Under the pieces are notes generated by a model. The model did not search any database, was not told the origin of the DNA, and saw only the letters and a program-made list of their open reading frames with translations. This document shows positions 1 through 6,471 of a DNA stretch of 21,173 bases, piece after piece. Made by a program: the position numbers and the translations under genes. How positions within the stretch are numbered: position 1 is the first letter of the stretch; every line of letters starts with the position of its first letter. This stretch comes from an uncultured Anaerolineales bacterium (GTDB lineage: Bacteria; Chloroflexota; Anaerolineae; Anaerolineales; Villigracilaceae), in NCBI GenBank assembly GCA_937928015.1, contig CALFXA010000158.1:1-21173 (forward strand). The letters are read 5' to 3'.

Positions 1-1
1 T

Positions 2-904
2 GGAACAACCACGACCCAGCTCAACGTCCGCGCGGAACCGTCCACCGGGGCGGCTTCGCTGGGATTGCTGCCCATCTTCAGCCCGGTGCAAATCCTCGGC
101 AAGGACGTGGGCGGCAACTGGTACCAGATCGTGTACGAGGCAGGCCCCGAGGGCAAGGGCTGGCTGACGGCGCAAGATGTGCAGGTCGAGGCGGGGGTCG
201 AGGTGCCCACTCTCGGAGGCGGACCAGGCTCGGGGTCCGCGCCAAACGGGACGGTGACGCAGCAGGTCAACGTGCGCAGCGGCCCGGGCACGGGCTTCAA
301 CTCCCTCGGCACGCTCAACCCGCAGGACGGCGTCACGCTGACGGGCAAGGATTCCCACGGCGCCTGGCTCCAGATCGAATTCGCGGGCGGACCCGACGGG
401 CGCGGCTGGATCTCCGCCGCCTACGTGCAAACTTCCGTCGCGGCGGATTTGCCCATTGTGAGCGAGGCAGGCGAGGTGGTCGGCACGGGCACGCCCACGG
501 GCATCCCGCCGACAGCCACCCCCACCTTGATGCCCGCCGCAGACGATGGGGACTCGTCCTCCGCGCCTGCCGTGAACGTGATCTTCGCGCCTGACAAGTC
601 GAGCGGACTGCAATACACCAGCGACCTCTCCACGCCGCAAGGCGATGCCGAAGACTGGGTGGGGTTCACGCCCTTCCTGCCAAAACTGACGGCCCGCCTG
701 ACCTGTGCAGGCAATGGTACAGTCCGCGCGGAACTCTGGCAGAATGGAGCGGCCGTCCCCGATGCGCCGACCCTGACTTGCGGCGGAGAGATTACTTTCA
801 CGCTGACGGCGGGCCAGCCCTACCTATTGCGCTTGCAGGCTGTGAGCAGCGCAGGCGACCTCCAAGCCGCGCGTTATACCCTAATCCTCTCAACTGTGCG
901 ATAA
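2..904 (+). CDS. SH3b-domain envelope protein, 5' end outside window
   Basis: The reading frame is open from base 2 and its N-terminus lies upstream of the window, so 300 residues are visible. Two bacterial SH3 (SH3b) repeats are clear: the first begins with LNVRAEPSTG and ends near GKGWLTAQDVQV, and the second begins with VNVRSGPGTGFNSLGTL and ends with GRGWISAAYVQ. A Pro/Thr-rich linker follows. The last ~110 residues look like a PPC-type beta-sandwich (GDAEDWVGFT, then alternating strands, ending YTLILSTVR). Such proteins usually sit outside the membrane and bind cell-wall or surface polymers. The next gene begins 8 bases downstream on the same strand, so the two are probably co-transcribed. 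The domain calls are firm; the ligand is unknown. A TTG at 65 could be mistaken for the start, but it falls inside the first SH3b repeat. Confidence 0.85.
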   Translation, partial: GTTTTQLNVRAEPSTGAASLGLLPIFSPVQILGKDVGGNWYQIVYEAGPEGKGWLTAQDVQVEAGVEVPTLGGGPGSGSAPNGTVTQQVNVRSGPGTGFNSLGTLNPQDGVTLTGKDSHGAWLQIEFAGGPDGRGWISAAYVQTSVAADLPIVSEAGEVVGTGTPTGIPPTATPTLMPAADDGDSSSAPAVNVIFAPDKSSGLQYTSDLSTPQGDAEDWVGFTPFLPKLTARLTCAGNGTVRAELWQNGAAVPDAPTLTCGGEITFTLTAGQPYLLRLQAVSSAGDLQAARYTLILSTVR

Positions 905-912
905 TTTGAATC

Positions 913-1773
913 ATGACTACATCCTTCTCTCCCTCCTCTGATCACGGCCACCGCAGGCCTGAAGTCTTGCGTGTCCAGTACCGCTATGGACTATTCTACG
1001 GCGCCATGCTCGGCCTTTCCTTTGCCATCTTCGCCTGGGGCGTGGATGCCTACCTGCTCAGCCAGGCGCACGCGATCCAGCCCTGGCTCAAGTTGATCAT
1101 CGGCGCGGTGGTGTGCATCCCCGTCGGCGGATTGGCGGGCTGGTTGACCATGCGCTTCGAGCGCGGTCTGCTGGCTATCCCGTTCTGGCTTGCGGCGGCG
1201 GCCGTCTTCGCCTGGATGACCGTGGCCCTGCCGCTGGAAATCTTCCCGAGGGTGTTGGTGGCGCTCGAACCTGATCTCAAGGGTCTGATCTCCTATTTCC
1301 TGGCCGACGAACTGACCGTGCGGTTTGGCGTCAGCTTCGTGTGGGTGGCGCTCTTCGTCGCCCTGGCGGGCGTGCTGGAGATTCCAATGGGACAACCCGC
1401 CGCCTTCTCGACCTCGGTGATGGGCAAATGGATTCCCGTGCTGGTGTGCGCCGTGTTGATGGGCATTGGCGGCACCCTGGTCGAAGCCGACAACAACAAG
1501 CCGCTGCGTTCGGCCATCATCGCCTTCGACGCCACCTTCCAGTTCATGCAGGAAAACCAGGGCAAGCCCATCGACAGCAAGGTCTCGCGCGACCTGCACC
1601 TGGCGGCCATGCGCGACATCGAAGACCTGGTGGGCGGTCCGCGCGAGTTGACCATCGGCAGTTTCGACAACTACCTCGAACAGGTACATGTCCTCGTCCG
1701 CTTTGGAGACGTGCTGGTGGACTGCATGGCCATCTACGACCAGCCGTCCAGTTGCAAACGCATCAGTCCGTGA
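913..1773 (+). CDS. five-helix membrane protein with soluble C-terminal domain, unknown function
   Basis: The 286-residue product has about five hydrophobic helices, roughly residues 26-48, 60-83, 89-112, 137-160 and 171-190, and then about 95 mostly polar residues with no membrane segment. I do not recognise the family. The helices are rich in Ala, Gly, Val and Trp, and the soluble tail contains a helical stretch around SRDLHLAAMRDIEDLVGG. The ATG at 913 has no strong Shine-Dalgarno sequence, but it lies 8 bases after the SH3b gene and 16 bases before the FecR lipoprotein gene. This suggests a three-gene envelope operon in which this protein is the membrane component. That role is inference from position only. 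Confidence 0.75.
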   Translation: MTTSFSPSSDHGHRRPEVLRVQYRYGLFYGAMLGLSFAIFAWGVDAYLLSQAHAIQPWLKLIIGAVVCIPVGGLAGWLTMRFERGLLAIPFWLAAAAVFAWMTVALPLEIFPRVLVALEPDLKGLISYFLADELTVRFGVSFVWVALFVALAGVLEIPMGQPAAFSTSVMGKWIPVLVCAVLMGIGGTLVEADNNKPLRSAIIAFDATFQFMQENQGKPIDSKVSRDLHLAAMRDIEDLVGGPRELTIGSFDNYLEQVHVLVRFGDVLVDCMAIYDQPSSCKRISP

Positions 1774-1789
1774 TCCGTTCGGAGGTCCC

Positions 1790-2902
1790 ATGAAAAATCG
1801 GGCAGGATTTGTCGTGCTGGCCGCGCTGCTCGGCCTGGCATGGCTCCTCGTGGGCTGTCAGGTTGGGACGGGACCCTCCGCGCTCTCAGCCGCGCTGAGC
1901 GAAATCCAGGGCACGGTGGGCGTCAAGCCACCCGAAAGCGCCGACTTCCGCCCCGCGGCGGGTAATACCGTGCTGACGGAGCGCGGGCAGGTGCAGACAG
2001 GGGAAGACGGCCGCGTGCGCCTCGACCTCTCGGATGGCACCCTCTTCCGCATTGCGCCCATGTCGCTGTTCGAGTTGATCTCCAACCAATCCACCGACCA
2101 GGGGCTGGTCACCCGCCTTAAGCTCGAACTGGGACGGTTGTTCATCGTGCTGAAAGGCGGCTCGATGGACGTGGAGACACCCTCGGGTGTGGCCTCGGTG
2201 CGCGGGTCGTTCATGATGGTGGAAGTAAATCCTGACACACTTGATGTGATGGTTACCTGCCTCGAAGGTCATTGCGAGGCCAGCAACCCCGCAGGCAAGG
2301 TCCAGTTCGGTGCGGGACAGAAATCTCTGCTATTGCACCGCGACCCGACTTCGGGTCAGCACTCCGCCCCAAGTGTGGAGCCGATGAATGCGGAGGATTA
2401 CCAGAAGTGGTTGGAAGGCAGCCCCGAGGCCAAGACCCTGGCCCAACAGAGACTCGCCTCTCTGCCGTCGGCTCCCACGGTATCCAGTGATACCCCCGAA
2501 CCCGTCCCTGCGCCCAGCGCTACGCCCGTGCCCGCCTCCCCCACAGCTGAGACGGCCGCCGCGCCCGCCGCGGATATGGGGCCCTGCATGAGCCTGGTCA
2601 ACCCACCCAACGATAAGGTGGTGGACTATAACGACCCCGTGGTCTTCCAATGGACCTCCAAGGTGCAGGCCGCCAAATACGTGCTGACCCTGCACTATCC
2701 TGACGGCACCTACATCTCCTTCGAAACCACCGACACCCAGCTCACGCGCTACTTCGACGAGATGCGCGGCAGCGTCAACTTCACCTGGGACGTGGCCGCT
2801 CTCGACGCCAACGGCAACGAGATGTGCAAGTCGCCCACGGGCTCCTTCACCAAGCCTGCACCCCAGCCGAAGCGCCCTCGCTTGCGCGCCAGCCGCTTGT
2901 GA
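1790..2902 (+). CDS. FecR-domain lipoprotein
   Basis: The start is the ATG at 1790, preceded by GGAGG at 1781-1785. This gives 370 residues with a lipoprotein signal (hydrophobic residues 7-21, lipobox LVGC with Cys23). Residues ~40-150 form a FecR domain: a GTV start, VLTERGQVQTGEDGRVRLDL, a degenerate LSDGTLFRI, and the typical VETPSGVASVRGSFMMVEV followed by a CLEGHCEAS segment. A Pro/Ala/Thr linker (~225-265) leads to an Ig/Fn3-like domain with PVVFQWTS and FTWDVAALDANGNE. Classical FecR proteins are anti-sigma regulators of siderophore uptake, but no sigma factor or TonB receptor is nearby. This is better read as a surface lipoprotein using the FecR beta-fold. The stop codon overlaps the first half-site of the array in front of rex. 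Confidence 0.85.
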   Translation: MKNRAGFVVLAALLGLAWLLVGCQVGTGPSALSAALSEIQGTVGVKPPESADFRPAAGNTVLTERGQVQTGEDGRVRLDLSDGTLFRIAPMSLFELISNQSTDQGLVTRLKLELGRLFIVLKGGSMDVETPSGVASVRGSFMMVEVNPDTLDVMVTCLEGHCEASNPAGKVQFGAGQKSLLLHRDPTSGQHSAPSVEPMNAEDYQKWLEGSPEAKTLAQQRLASLPSAPTVSSDTPEPVPAPSATPVPASPTAETAAAPAADMGPCMSLVNPPNDKVVDYNDPVVFQWTSKVQAAKYVLTLHYPDGTYISFETTDTQLTRYFDEMRGSVNFTWDVAALDANGNEMCKSPTGSFTKPAPQPKRPRLRASRL

Positions 2903-2936
2903 ACCACTTGTACCAAACTTGTGGGGAATTGTACAA
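2897..2936 (+). promoter_or_regulatory. phased TTGT array, probable Rex operator
   Basis: Four TTGT tetramers begin at 2897, 2908, 2919 and 2929, spaced 11, 11 and 10 bases, which is one helical turn each. The Rex operator consensus is TTGTGAA-N4-TTCACAA. The first element is a perfect TTGTGAA half-site (2897-2903) overlapping the end of the FecR gene. The best full site is TTGTGGGGAATTGTACAA (2919-2936), which keeps TTGTG and ACAA at the consensus 18-bp spacing and overlaps the -35 hexamer. Autoregulation by Rex is inferred from this overlap and from the identity of the downstream gene. Confidence 0.6.
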
Positions 2937-2957
2937 AACATACATTTATGGTAGAGT
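2929..2957 (+). promoter_or_regulatory. rex promoter
   Basis: TTGTAC (2929-2934) and TAGAGT (2952-2957) are separated by exactly 17 bases and lie 30 bases before the rex start codon. The -35 hexamer is part of the TTGT array, so a bound repressor would block RNA polymerase. Confidence 0.6.
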
Positions 2958-2986
2958 AGGGACTATTCCATCTAGGCGAGGGCACA

Positions 2987-3604
2987 ATGAACGCTGAAAA
3001 AATCCCCGATATCATTATCAGCCGCCTGCCGGTCTACCTGCGCGCGCTACAGCGCATGGCCGAGAAAGGCATGCGTACCACCTCCTCGCAAGAGTTGGGT
3101 GACCATGTAGGCATCTCCGCTGCCCAGATTCGCAAGGACATCTCGCAGTTCGGCGAGTTCGGCAAGCAAGGGACGGGTTATTCGATCCAGTTCCTGATCG
3201 ACAAATTGAAATCCATCCTGAAGGTGGATCGCATCTGGGACGTGGCATTGATCGGCGCGGGCGACATGGGCCACGCCCTGGCCCGCTATCAGAGCTTCAC
3301 TCCCTGTGGATTCAATATCGTAATGGTCTTCGATAACAACCCCGAGAAGATCGGCCAGAAGATCGGCGATTTCGTCATCGAGGACGCCGCCAGCATGGTG
3401 GAACGGATCCGCGATGCGGGCATCAAGATCGTCATGCTCACCGTGCCCGCTTCGGCGGCCCAGGAGATCGCCGACAAGTTGGTCAAGGTGGGCGTGCGGG
3501 CCATCCTCAACTATGCGCCGCTGCACCTGGTGGTGCCCGAGGGAGTGCGCGTCCAGCACATCGACCCGTCCGTCCACCTGCAACGCATGACCTATTACCT
3601 GTAA
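2987..3604 (+). CDS. rex: Rex, redox-sensing transcriptional repressor
   Basis: The 205-residue product has the usual Rex length and both domains. The N-terminal winged helix (~residues 5-80) carries the recognition segment AAQIRKDISQFGEFGKQGTGY. The Rossmann domain starts with VALIGAGDMGHALARY, the NAD(H)-binding loop (~residues 88-103), and the C-terminal half shows the family pattern VPASAAQEIADKLVKVGVRAILNYAP. Rex senses the NADH/NAD+ ratio and leaves DNA when NADH is high, derepressing fermentation, respiration and iron-sulfur genes. In the loop, Asp replaces the Asn often seen in GxGNLG; this is mild and does not question the assignment. The gene has its own promoter and tandem terminators and looks monocistronic. 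The neighbouring iron-sulfur unit is a reasonable target but this is unproven. Confidence 0.95.
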   Translation: MNAEKIPDIIISRLPVYLRALQRMAEKGMRTTSSQELGDHVGISAAQIRKDISQFGEFGKQGTGYSIQFLIDKLKSILKVDRIWDVALIGAGDMGHALARYQSFTPCGFNIVMVFDNNPEKIGQKIGDFVIEDAASMVERIRDAGIKIVMLTVPASAAQEIADKLVKVGVRAILNYAPLHLVVPEGVRVQHIDPSVHLQRMTYYL

Positions 3605-3610
3605 CCTCCA

Positions 3611-3637
3611 GGCCGCCCGCAAGGCGGCCTTTCTTTT
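3611..3637 (+). terminator. rex terminator 1
   Basis: A perfect 7-bp GC stem, GGCCGCC (3611-3617) and GGCGGCC (3623-3629), with loop CGCAA and a TTTCTTTT tail, lies 7 bases after the rex stop codon. Confidence 0.85.
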
Positions 3638-3641
3638 CCCT

Positions 3642-3666
3642 GACCCGCCAGTTGGCGGGTCTTTTG
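3642..3666 (+). terminator. rex terminator 2 (tandem)
   Basis: A perfect 8-bp stem, GACCCGCC (3642-3649) and GGCGGGTC (3654-3661), with loop AGTT and a T-rich tail (TTTTG), directly follows the first terminator. The tandem pair should insulate the downstream unit well. Confidence 0.8.
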
Positions 3667-3693
3667 CTTCTTTACCGAATCTTCATACTCTCT

Positions 3694-3734
3694 TTGTCGG
3701 ACATAAACAATTATTTTTTACACTATGTCCACAA
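3694..3734. promoter_or_regulatory. inverted repeat upstream of iron-sulfur unit, possible operator
   Basis: TTGT-c-GGACATA (3694-3705) faces its reverse complement TATGTCCACAA (3724-3734) across 18 AT-rich bases, 37 bases before the next start codon. One base is bulged in the left arm. TTGT and ACAA also flank 3694-3710 with 17-bp overall length, one base short of a Rex site. A dimeric regulator site is plausible; which regulator is unknown. I could not assign clear -35 and -10 hexamers here. Confidence 0.4.
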
Positions 3735-3770
3735 TAAAACACGGCGCACCCCGCGCCCCAGGAGAATGGC

Positions 3771-4616
3771 ATGAAACTTTTCGGTAAACGGCTCTTTCGT
3801 CCGCACAGCATCTGGATCCGCAAACTCGTACAATGGTTCTTCTTCCTGTTGATCGCATTCATCGCCGTCAACCACACCCTGGTCGAAAGCGGAGCAGGCA
3901 TCCCCTTCCTCTCCAGCGCATCACTGCATGCGGTATGTCCCTTCGGCGGCGTGGTCACCATCTACCAGTTCGCCACGGTTGGGACCTTCGTGCAGAAGAT
4001 CCACGGATCTTCCTTTGTGTTGATGATCATCGGCTTTGCGCTGGCCTTCCTGTTCGGCCCCGTCTTCTGTGGGTGGGTCTGTCCGCTCGGCACCGTGCAG
4101 GAGTGGATGGCCAAGCTCGGCAAGAAACTCTTCAAGCGACGATACAACCACTTCGTCCCCACCCGCCTCGACGGAGTCCTGCGCTACGCGCGTTATCTCG
4201 TGCTGGCCTGGGTGGTGTACGTCACCGCCACCAGCGGCACCCTCATCTTCGCGGACTATGACCCCTACTACGCGCTCTTCAATTTTTGGACCAGCGAGGT
4301 GGCGGTCGGCGGGTTGATCATCCTGGGCGCGACGCTGCTCCTCTCGCTGTTCGTCGAGCGGCCGTGGTGCAAATACGCCTGCCCGTATGGCGCCGTGCTG
4401 GGACTCACCAACCTCTTCCGCATCTTCAAGATCAAACGGGCCGCTTCCACCTGCAAAGCCGACGGGGCCTGCTCCATCCTGTGCCCGATGAACATCCCTG
4501 TGGACACCCAGAACACCGTCCGCGACCATCAGTGTATATCCTGCCTCGAATGCACATCCGAAGCAGTCTGCCCCGTCGCCAAGACCGTGATCTTCACCGC
4601 AGGAGCCGTCAAATGA
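3771..4616 (+). CDS. NapH-like membrane 4Fe-4S protein
   Basis: The start is the ATG at 3771 with GGAG at 3761-3764. The 281-residue product is a polytopic ferredoxin of the NapH/MauN/YccM type: membrane helices at ~16-38, 81-99, 139-160 and 177-196, with conserved cysteine motifs at their ends (HAVCPFGG, Cys56; CGWVCPLG, Cys100 and Cys104; CKYACPYGA, Cys200 and Cys204). The C-terminus holds two ferredoxin-like clusters: Cys228, Asp231, Cys234, Cys238 and Cys255, Cys258, Cys261, Cys267. Such proteins pass electrons between the membrane and a periplasmic or cytoplasmic partner. Asp231 stands where the second cysteine of the first cluster is expected. The stop overlaps the next start (ATGA), so translation is coupled. 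The physiological electron donor and acceptor cannot be read from this window. Confidence 0.85.
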   Translation: MKLFGKRLFRPHSIWIRKLVQWFFFLLIAFIAVNHTLVESGAGIPFLSSASLHAVCPFGGVVTIYQFATVGTFVQKIHGSSFVLMIIGFALAFLFGPVFCGWVCPLGTVQEWMAKLGKKLFKRRYNHFVPTRLDGVLRYARYLVLAWVVYVTATSGTLIFADYDPYYALFNFWTSEVAVGGLIILGATLLLSLFVERPWCKYACPYGAVLGLTNLFRIFKIKRAASTCKADGACSILCPMNIPVDTQNTVRDHQCISCLECTSEAVCPVAKTVIFTAGAVK

Positions 4617-5341
4617 GTCTCAACTCCAAATCCCTGGCCGTGATCCTGTTCGTCGTGCTGTTTGGCGGAATCGCCCTCAGCGCCGCCCTGGGCTGGTGGC
4701 AGACCGAAAGCAGCAAGGTGGCCGCCACCTACACCGAAGGCGAGTTCGCGGGTCAGGCCAACCCAGCCGACATCCGCGGCTCGTACACCTTCGGCGACGT
4801 GGAAAAGAATTTCGGCATCCCCGCCGCCCTGCTGGCCCAGGCCTTCAACGTTCGAACCGATGACCCCAGCACGTTCGCCACGAAGGAACTCGAAAGCATC
4901 TACGCTGAAAGCGCCCTCGAAGTCGGGACCGCGTCGGTGCGCCTGTTCGTGGCCTTCTACAACGGCCTGCCCTTCGACTTGGGCACCGACATCTATCTGC
5001 CTCAAAGCGCAGCGGACATCCTGCACACGCGGACTCTCACCCCCGAGCAACTGGTCTACCTGGACGCACACATCGTCCCCGACCCCGCCGCCCCAGCCGT
5101 GGACTCTGCGCCCATAACGGAATCCGCCCCCGCGGCGGAATCCACCGAACGGTTTGTCAAGGGCAAGACCACCTTCCAGGAGATCCTCGATTGGGGTGTC
5201 TCCCAATCCGTCATCGAGCAGATTTTGGGCGCGCCCATGCCCAATCCGCTGACGACGATCAAGGATTTCTGCACCGCACAGGGACTCTCGTTCGAGACAG
5301 TCAAGACGCAATTACAAGTCGAGGTGGACAAGGCTAAATAA
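4613..5341 (+). CDS. membrane-anchored protein with duplicated helical motif, partner of the NapH-like protein
   Basis: The start is the ATG at 4613, which overlaps the previous stop by four bases; the frame upstream is open but belongs to the other gene. The product has 242 residues: one N-terminal membrane helix (~8-28), then an extracytoplasmic region. A motif is repeated: IRGSYTFGDVEKNFGIPAAL (residues ~54-73) and VKGKTTFQEILDWGVSQSVI near the C-terminus share [IV]-[RK]-G-x2-TF-x-[DE]-[VI]-x(3-4)-G-[IV]. The C-terminal copy continues with NPLTTIKDF and GLSFETVKTQL. From memory, similar helical units follow iron-sulfur or cytochrome-like membrane proteins (for example DUF4405 proteins), so a docking role beside the NapH-like protein is a fair guess. 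An Ala/Pro/Ser/Glu linker separates the copies. No cofactor site is visible. Confidence 0.75.
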   Translation: MSLNSKSLAVILFVVLFGGIALSAALGWWQTESSKVAATYTEGEFAGQANPADIRGSYTFGDVEKNFGIPAALLAQAFNVRTDDPSTFATKELESIYAESALEVGTASVRLFVAFYNGLPFDLGTDIYLPQSAADILHTRTLTPEQLVYLDAHIVPDPAAPAVDSAPITESAPAAESTERFVKGKTTFQEILDWGVSQSVIEQILGAPMPNPLTTIKDFCTAQGLSFETVKTQLQVEVDKAK

Positions 5342-5350
5342 CGGCATCGA

Positions 5351-5385
5351 CACGGACGGCTCGGAGACGGGCCGTCCGTGTTATT
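5351..5385 (+). terminator. terminator of the iron-sulfur unit
   Basis: A 10-bp perfect stem, CACGGACGGC (5351-5360) and GCCGTCCGTG (5371-5380), with a 10-base loop and TTATT tail, lies 9 bases after the stop codon. Its tail merges with the -35 box of the next promoter. Confidence 0.8.
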
Positions 5386-5412
5386 GACAGGCACCACAGG
5401 CAGGGGTATAAA
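5384..5412 (+). promoter_or_regulatory. near-consensus promoter of the GNAT gene
   Basis: TTGACA (5384-5389) and TATAAA (5407-5412) are separated by 17 bases. This is the closest match to the housekeeping sigma consensus in the window. It would start a leader of about 100 bases before the GNAT start codon. Confidence 0.75.
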
Positions 5413-5434
5413 GGCGCCGACGTTAACTTATCTT

Positions 5435-5487
5435 CCAAACACACAACTGAAGGGGATTCTTCCAGCCGTTTCACGGCTTCTGTTTGG
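5435..5487 (+). other. structured mRNA leader of the GNAT gene
   Basis: An outer 7-bp pairing, CCAAACA (5435-5441) with TGTTTGG (5481-5487), encloses a 6-bp hairpin, AGCCGT (5464-5469) and ACGGCT (5473-5478), loop TTC. The stretch after it is T-rich (GGTTTCCAATTTTTATTC). It could be an attenuator or regulatory leader, or simply a stabilising fold. No known riboswitch class is recognised. Confidence 0.35.
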
Positions 5488-5516
5488 TTTCCAATTTTTA
5501 TTCAAAGGATTTTTCA

Positions 5517-6389
5517 ATGAAAAGCCATCTTCTGCAATCCGACGCCGACGTTCAAACCCTGCGTGACCTGCTTCGCCATCCCGACGGCAAGACCGTGGTA
5601 GACTTCGAGGAGAAGATCCAAATCGAGCAGGTCCGCGCCGCGACGCGCATCTGGCAGGCGGACGAGGTCCCCATCGCCTTTGCCTTCGTGGACGATTTCA
5701 ACAACCTGAACTTCGTCAGCGACCCCGCCCACACCACGCCCGCGCTCGAAGCCGAGATCGTGGACTGGGGCCTGGCCCTCGTCCGCACGCGCAACGCCGA
5801 GACGGGCGAGGCCAGCACACTAGATGCCGCCTGTCAGGCGGGGAACGTCGGCCGATTGGCCTTCCTCGAACGGCACGGCTTCCAACGCGAGGAGGTCCGC
5901 TCGCTGGGCTATCGCCGCACGCTGGACCTGCCCATCGCGGAGCATCCGCTGCCCGCGGGGTTCAGCCTGCGCCCCGTCCGCGGCGAGGAGGAGGTCGAGG
6001 ACCTGGTCGCCCTGCACCGCTCCGCCTTTGGCACCGACCACATGACCGTCGAATATCGGCTGGCAATGATGCGCGCGCCGCAATACGTCCCCGAACTGGA
6101 CCTGCTGGCCGTGGCCCCCAGCGGCGAATTGGCCGCCTTCTGCATCTGCGGCTTCGAGGAGGGGCAGCCCGAGGTCGGCTTCACCGACCCCATCGGCGTG
6201 CGCGAAGGTTACAAGAGACGCGGGCTAGGCAGAGCCATCGTCACGGCGGGCCTCAAAGCTTTGCAGACACGCGGCACGAAGGTCGCGCAACTCGGCACCA
6301 GCAGTCAGAACCAAGCCATGCAGAGGCTGGCCGAACGTCTGGGATTCGAGTTGGTCTCTGAGACGTTTTGGTTCTCAAAGCCTGTTTGA
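5517..6389 (+). CDS. tandem GNAT acetyltransferase
   Basis: The start is the ATG at 5517 with AAAGGA at 5504-5509, giving 290 residues; a TTG at 5484 in frame lies before the Shine-Dalgarno sequence and is not used. The protein has two GNAT halves. The first (~1-140) is degenerate but keeps AGNVGRLAFLERHGFQ, the usual end of a GNAT fold. The second (~145-290) is intact, with GFTDPIGVREGYKRRGLGRA, where RRGLGRA is the acetyl-CoA pyrophosphate loop, and NQAMQRLAERLGFE. Tandem GNAT proteins such as mycothiol synthase often use only one half for catalysis. The substrate cannot be told from sequence. The gene is preceded by a strong promoter and followed by a dispersed repeat. Confidence 0.85.
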   Translation: MKSHLLQSDADVQTLRDLLRHPDGKTVVDFEEKIQIEQVRAATRIWQADEVPIAFAFVDDFNNLNFVSDPAHTTPALEAEIVDWGLALVRTRNAETGEASTLDAACQAGNVGRLAFLERHGFQREEVRSLGYRRTLDLPIAEHPLPAGFSLRPVRGEEEVEDLVALHRSAFGTDHMTVEYRLAMMRAPQYVPELDLLAVAPSGELAAFCICGFEEGQPEVGFTDPIGVREGYKRRGLGRAIVTAGLKALQTRGTKVAQLGTSSQNQAMQRLAERLGFELVSETFWFSKPV

Positions 6390-6406
6390 CAGCAGCCTGG
6401 TGATTC

Positions 6407-6449
6407 GCGTTTCGACTTCGTTCGCCTGACGGCTCACTCCGCTCAACGC
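6407..6449 (-). repeat. dispersed 43-bp repeat, copy 1
   Basis: The reverse complement of this stretch matches 20716-20758 over 43 bases with four differences, all single substitutions. It fills most of the gap between the GNAT and methyltransferase genes. The ends begin and finish with GCG-type bases, so the unit is nearly symmetric. It has no coding capacity of note. Confidence 0.8.
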
Positions 6450-6471
6450 AAAAATTGGATATAACCCACTT

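Noticed and set aside
1688..1789. Upstream extension of the FecR gene
   Set aside because: It overlaps the preceding gene, and the ATG at 1790 has a good Shine-Dalgarno sequence and begins a lipoprotein signal.
6407..6449. CRISPR repeat
   Set aside because: Single copy per site with no spacers; the second copy is 14 kb away in opposite orientation.
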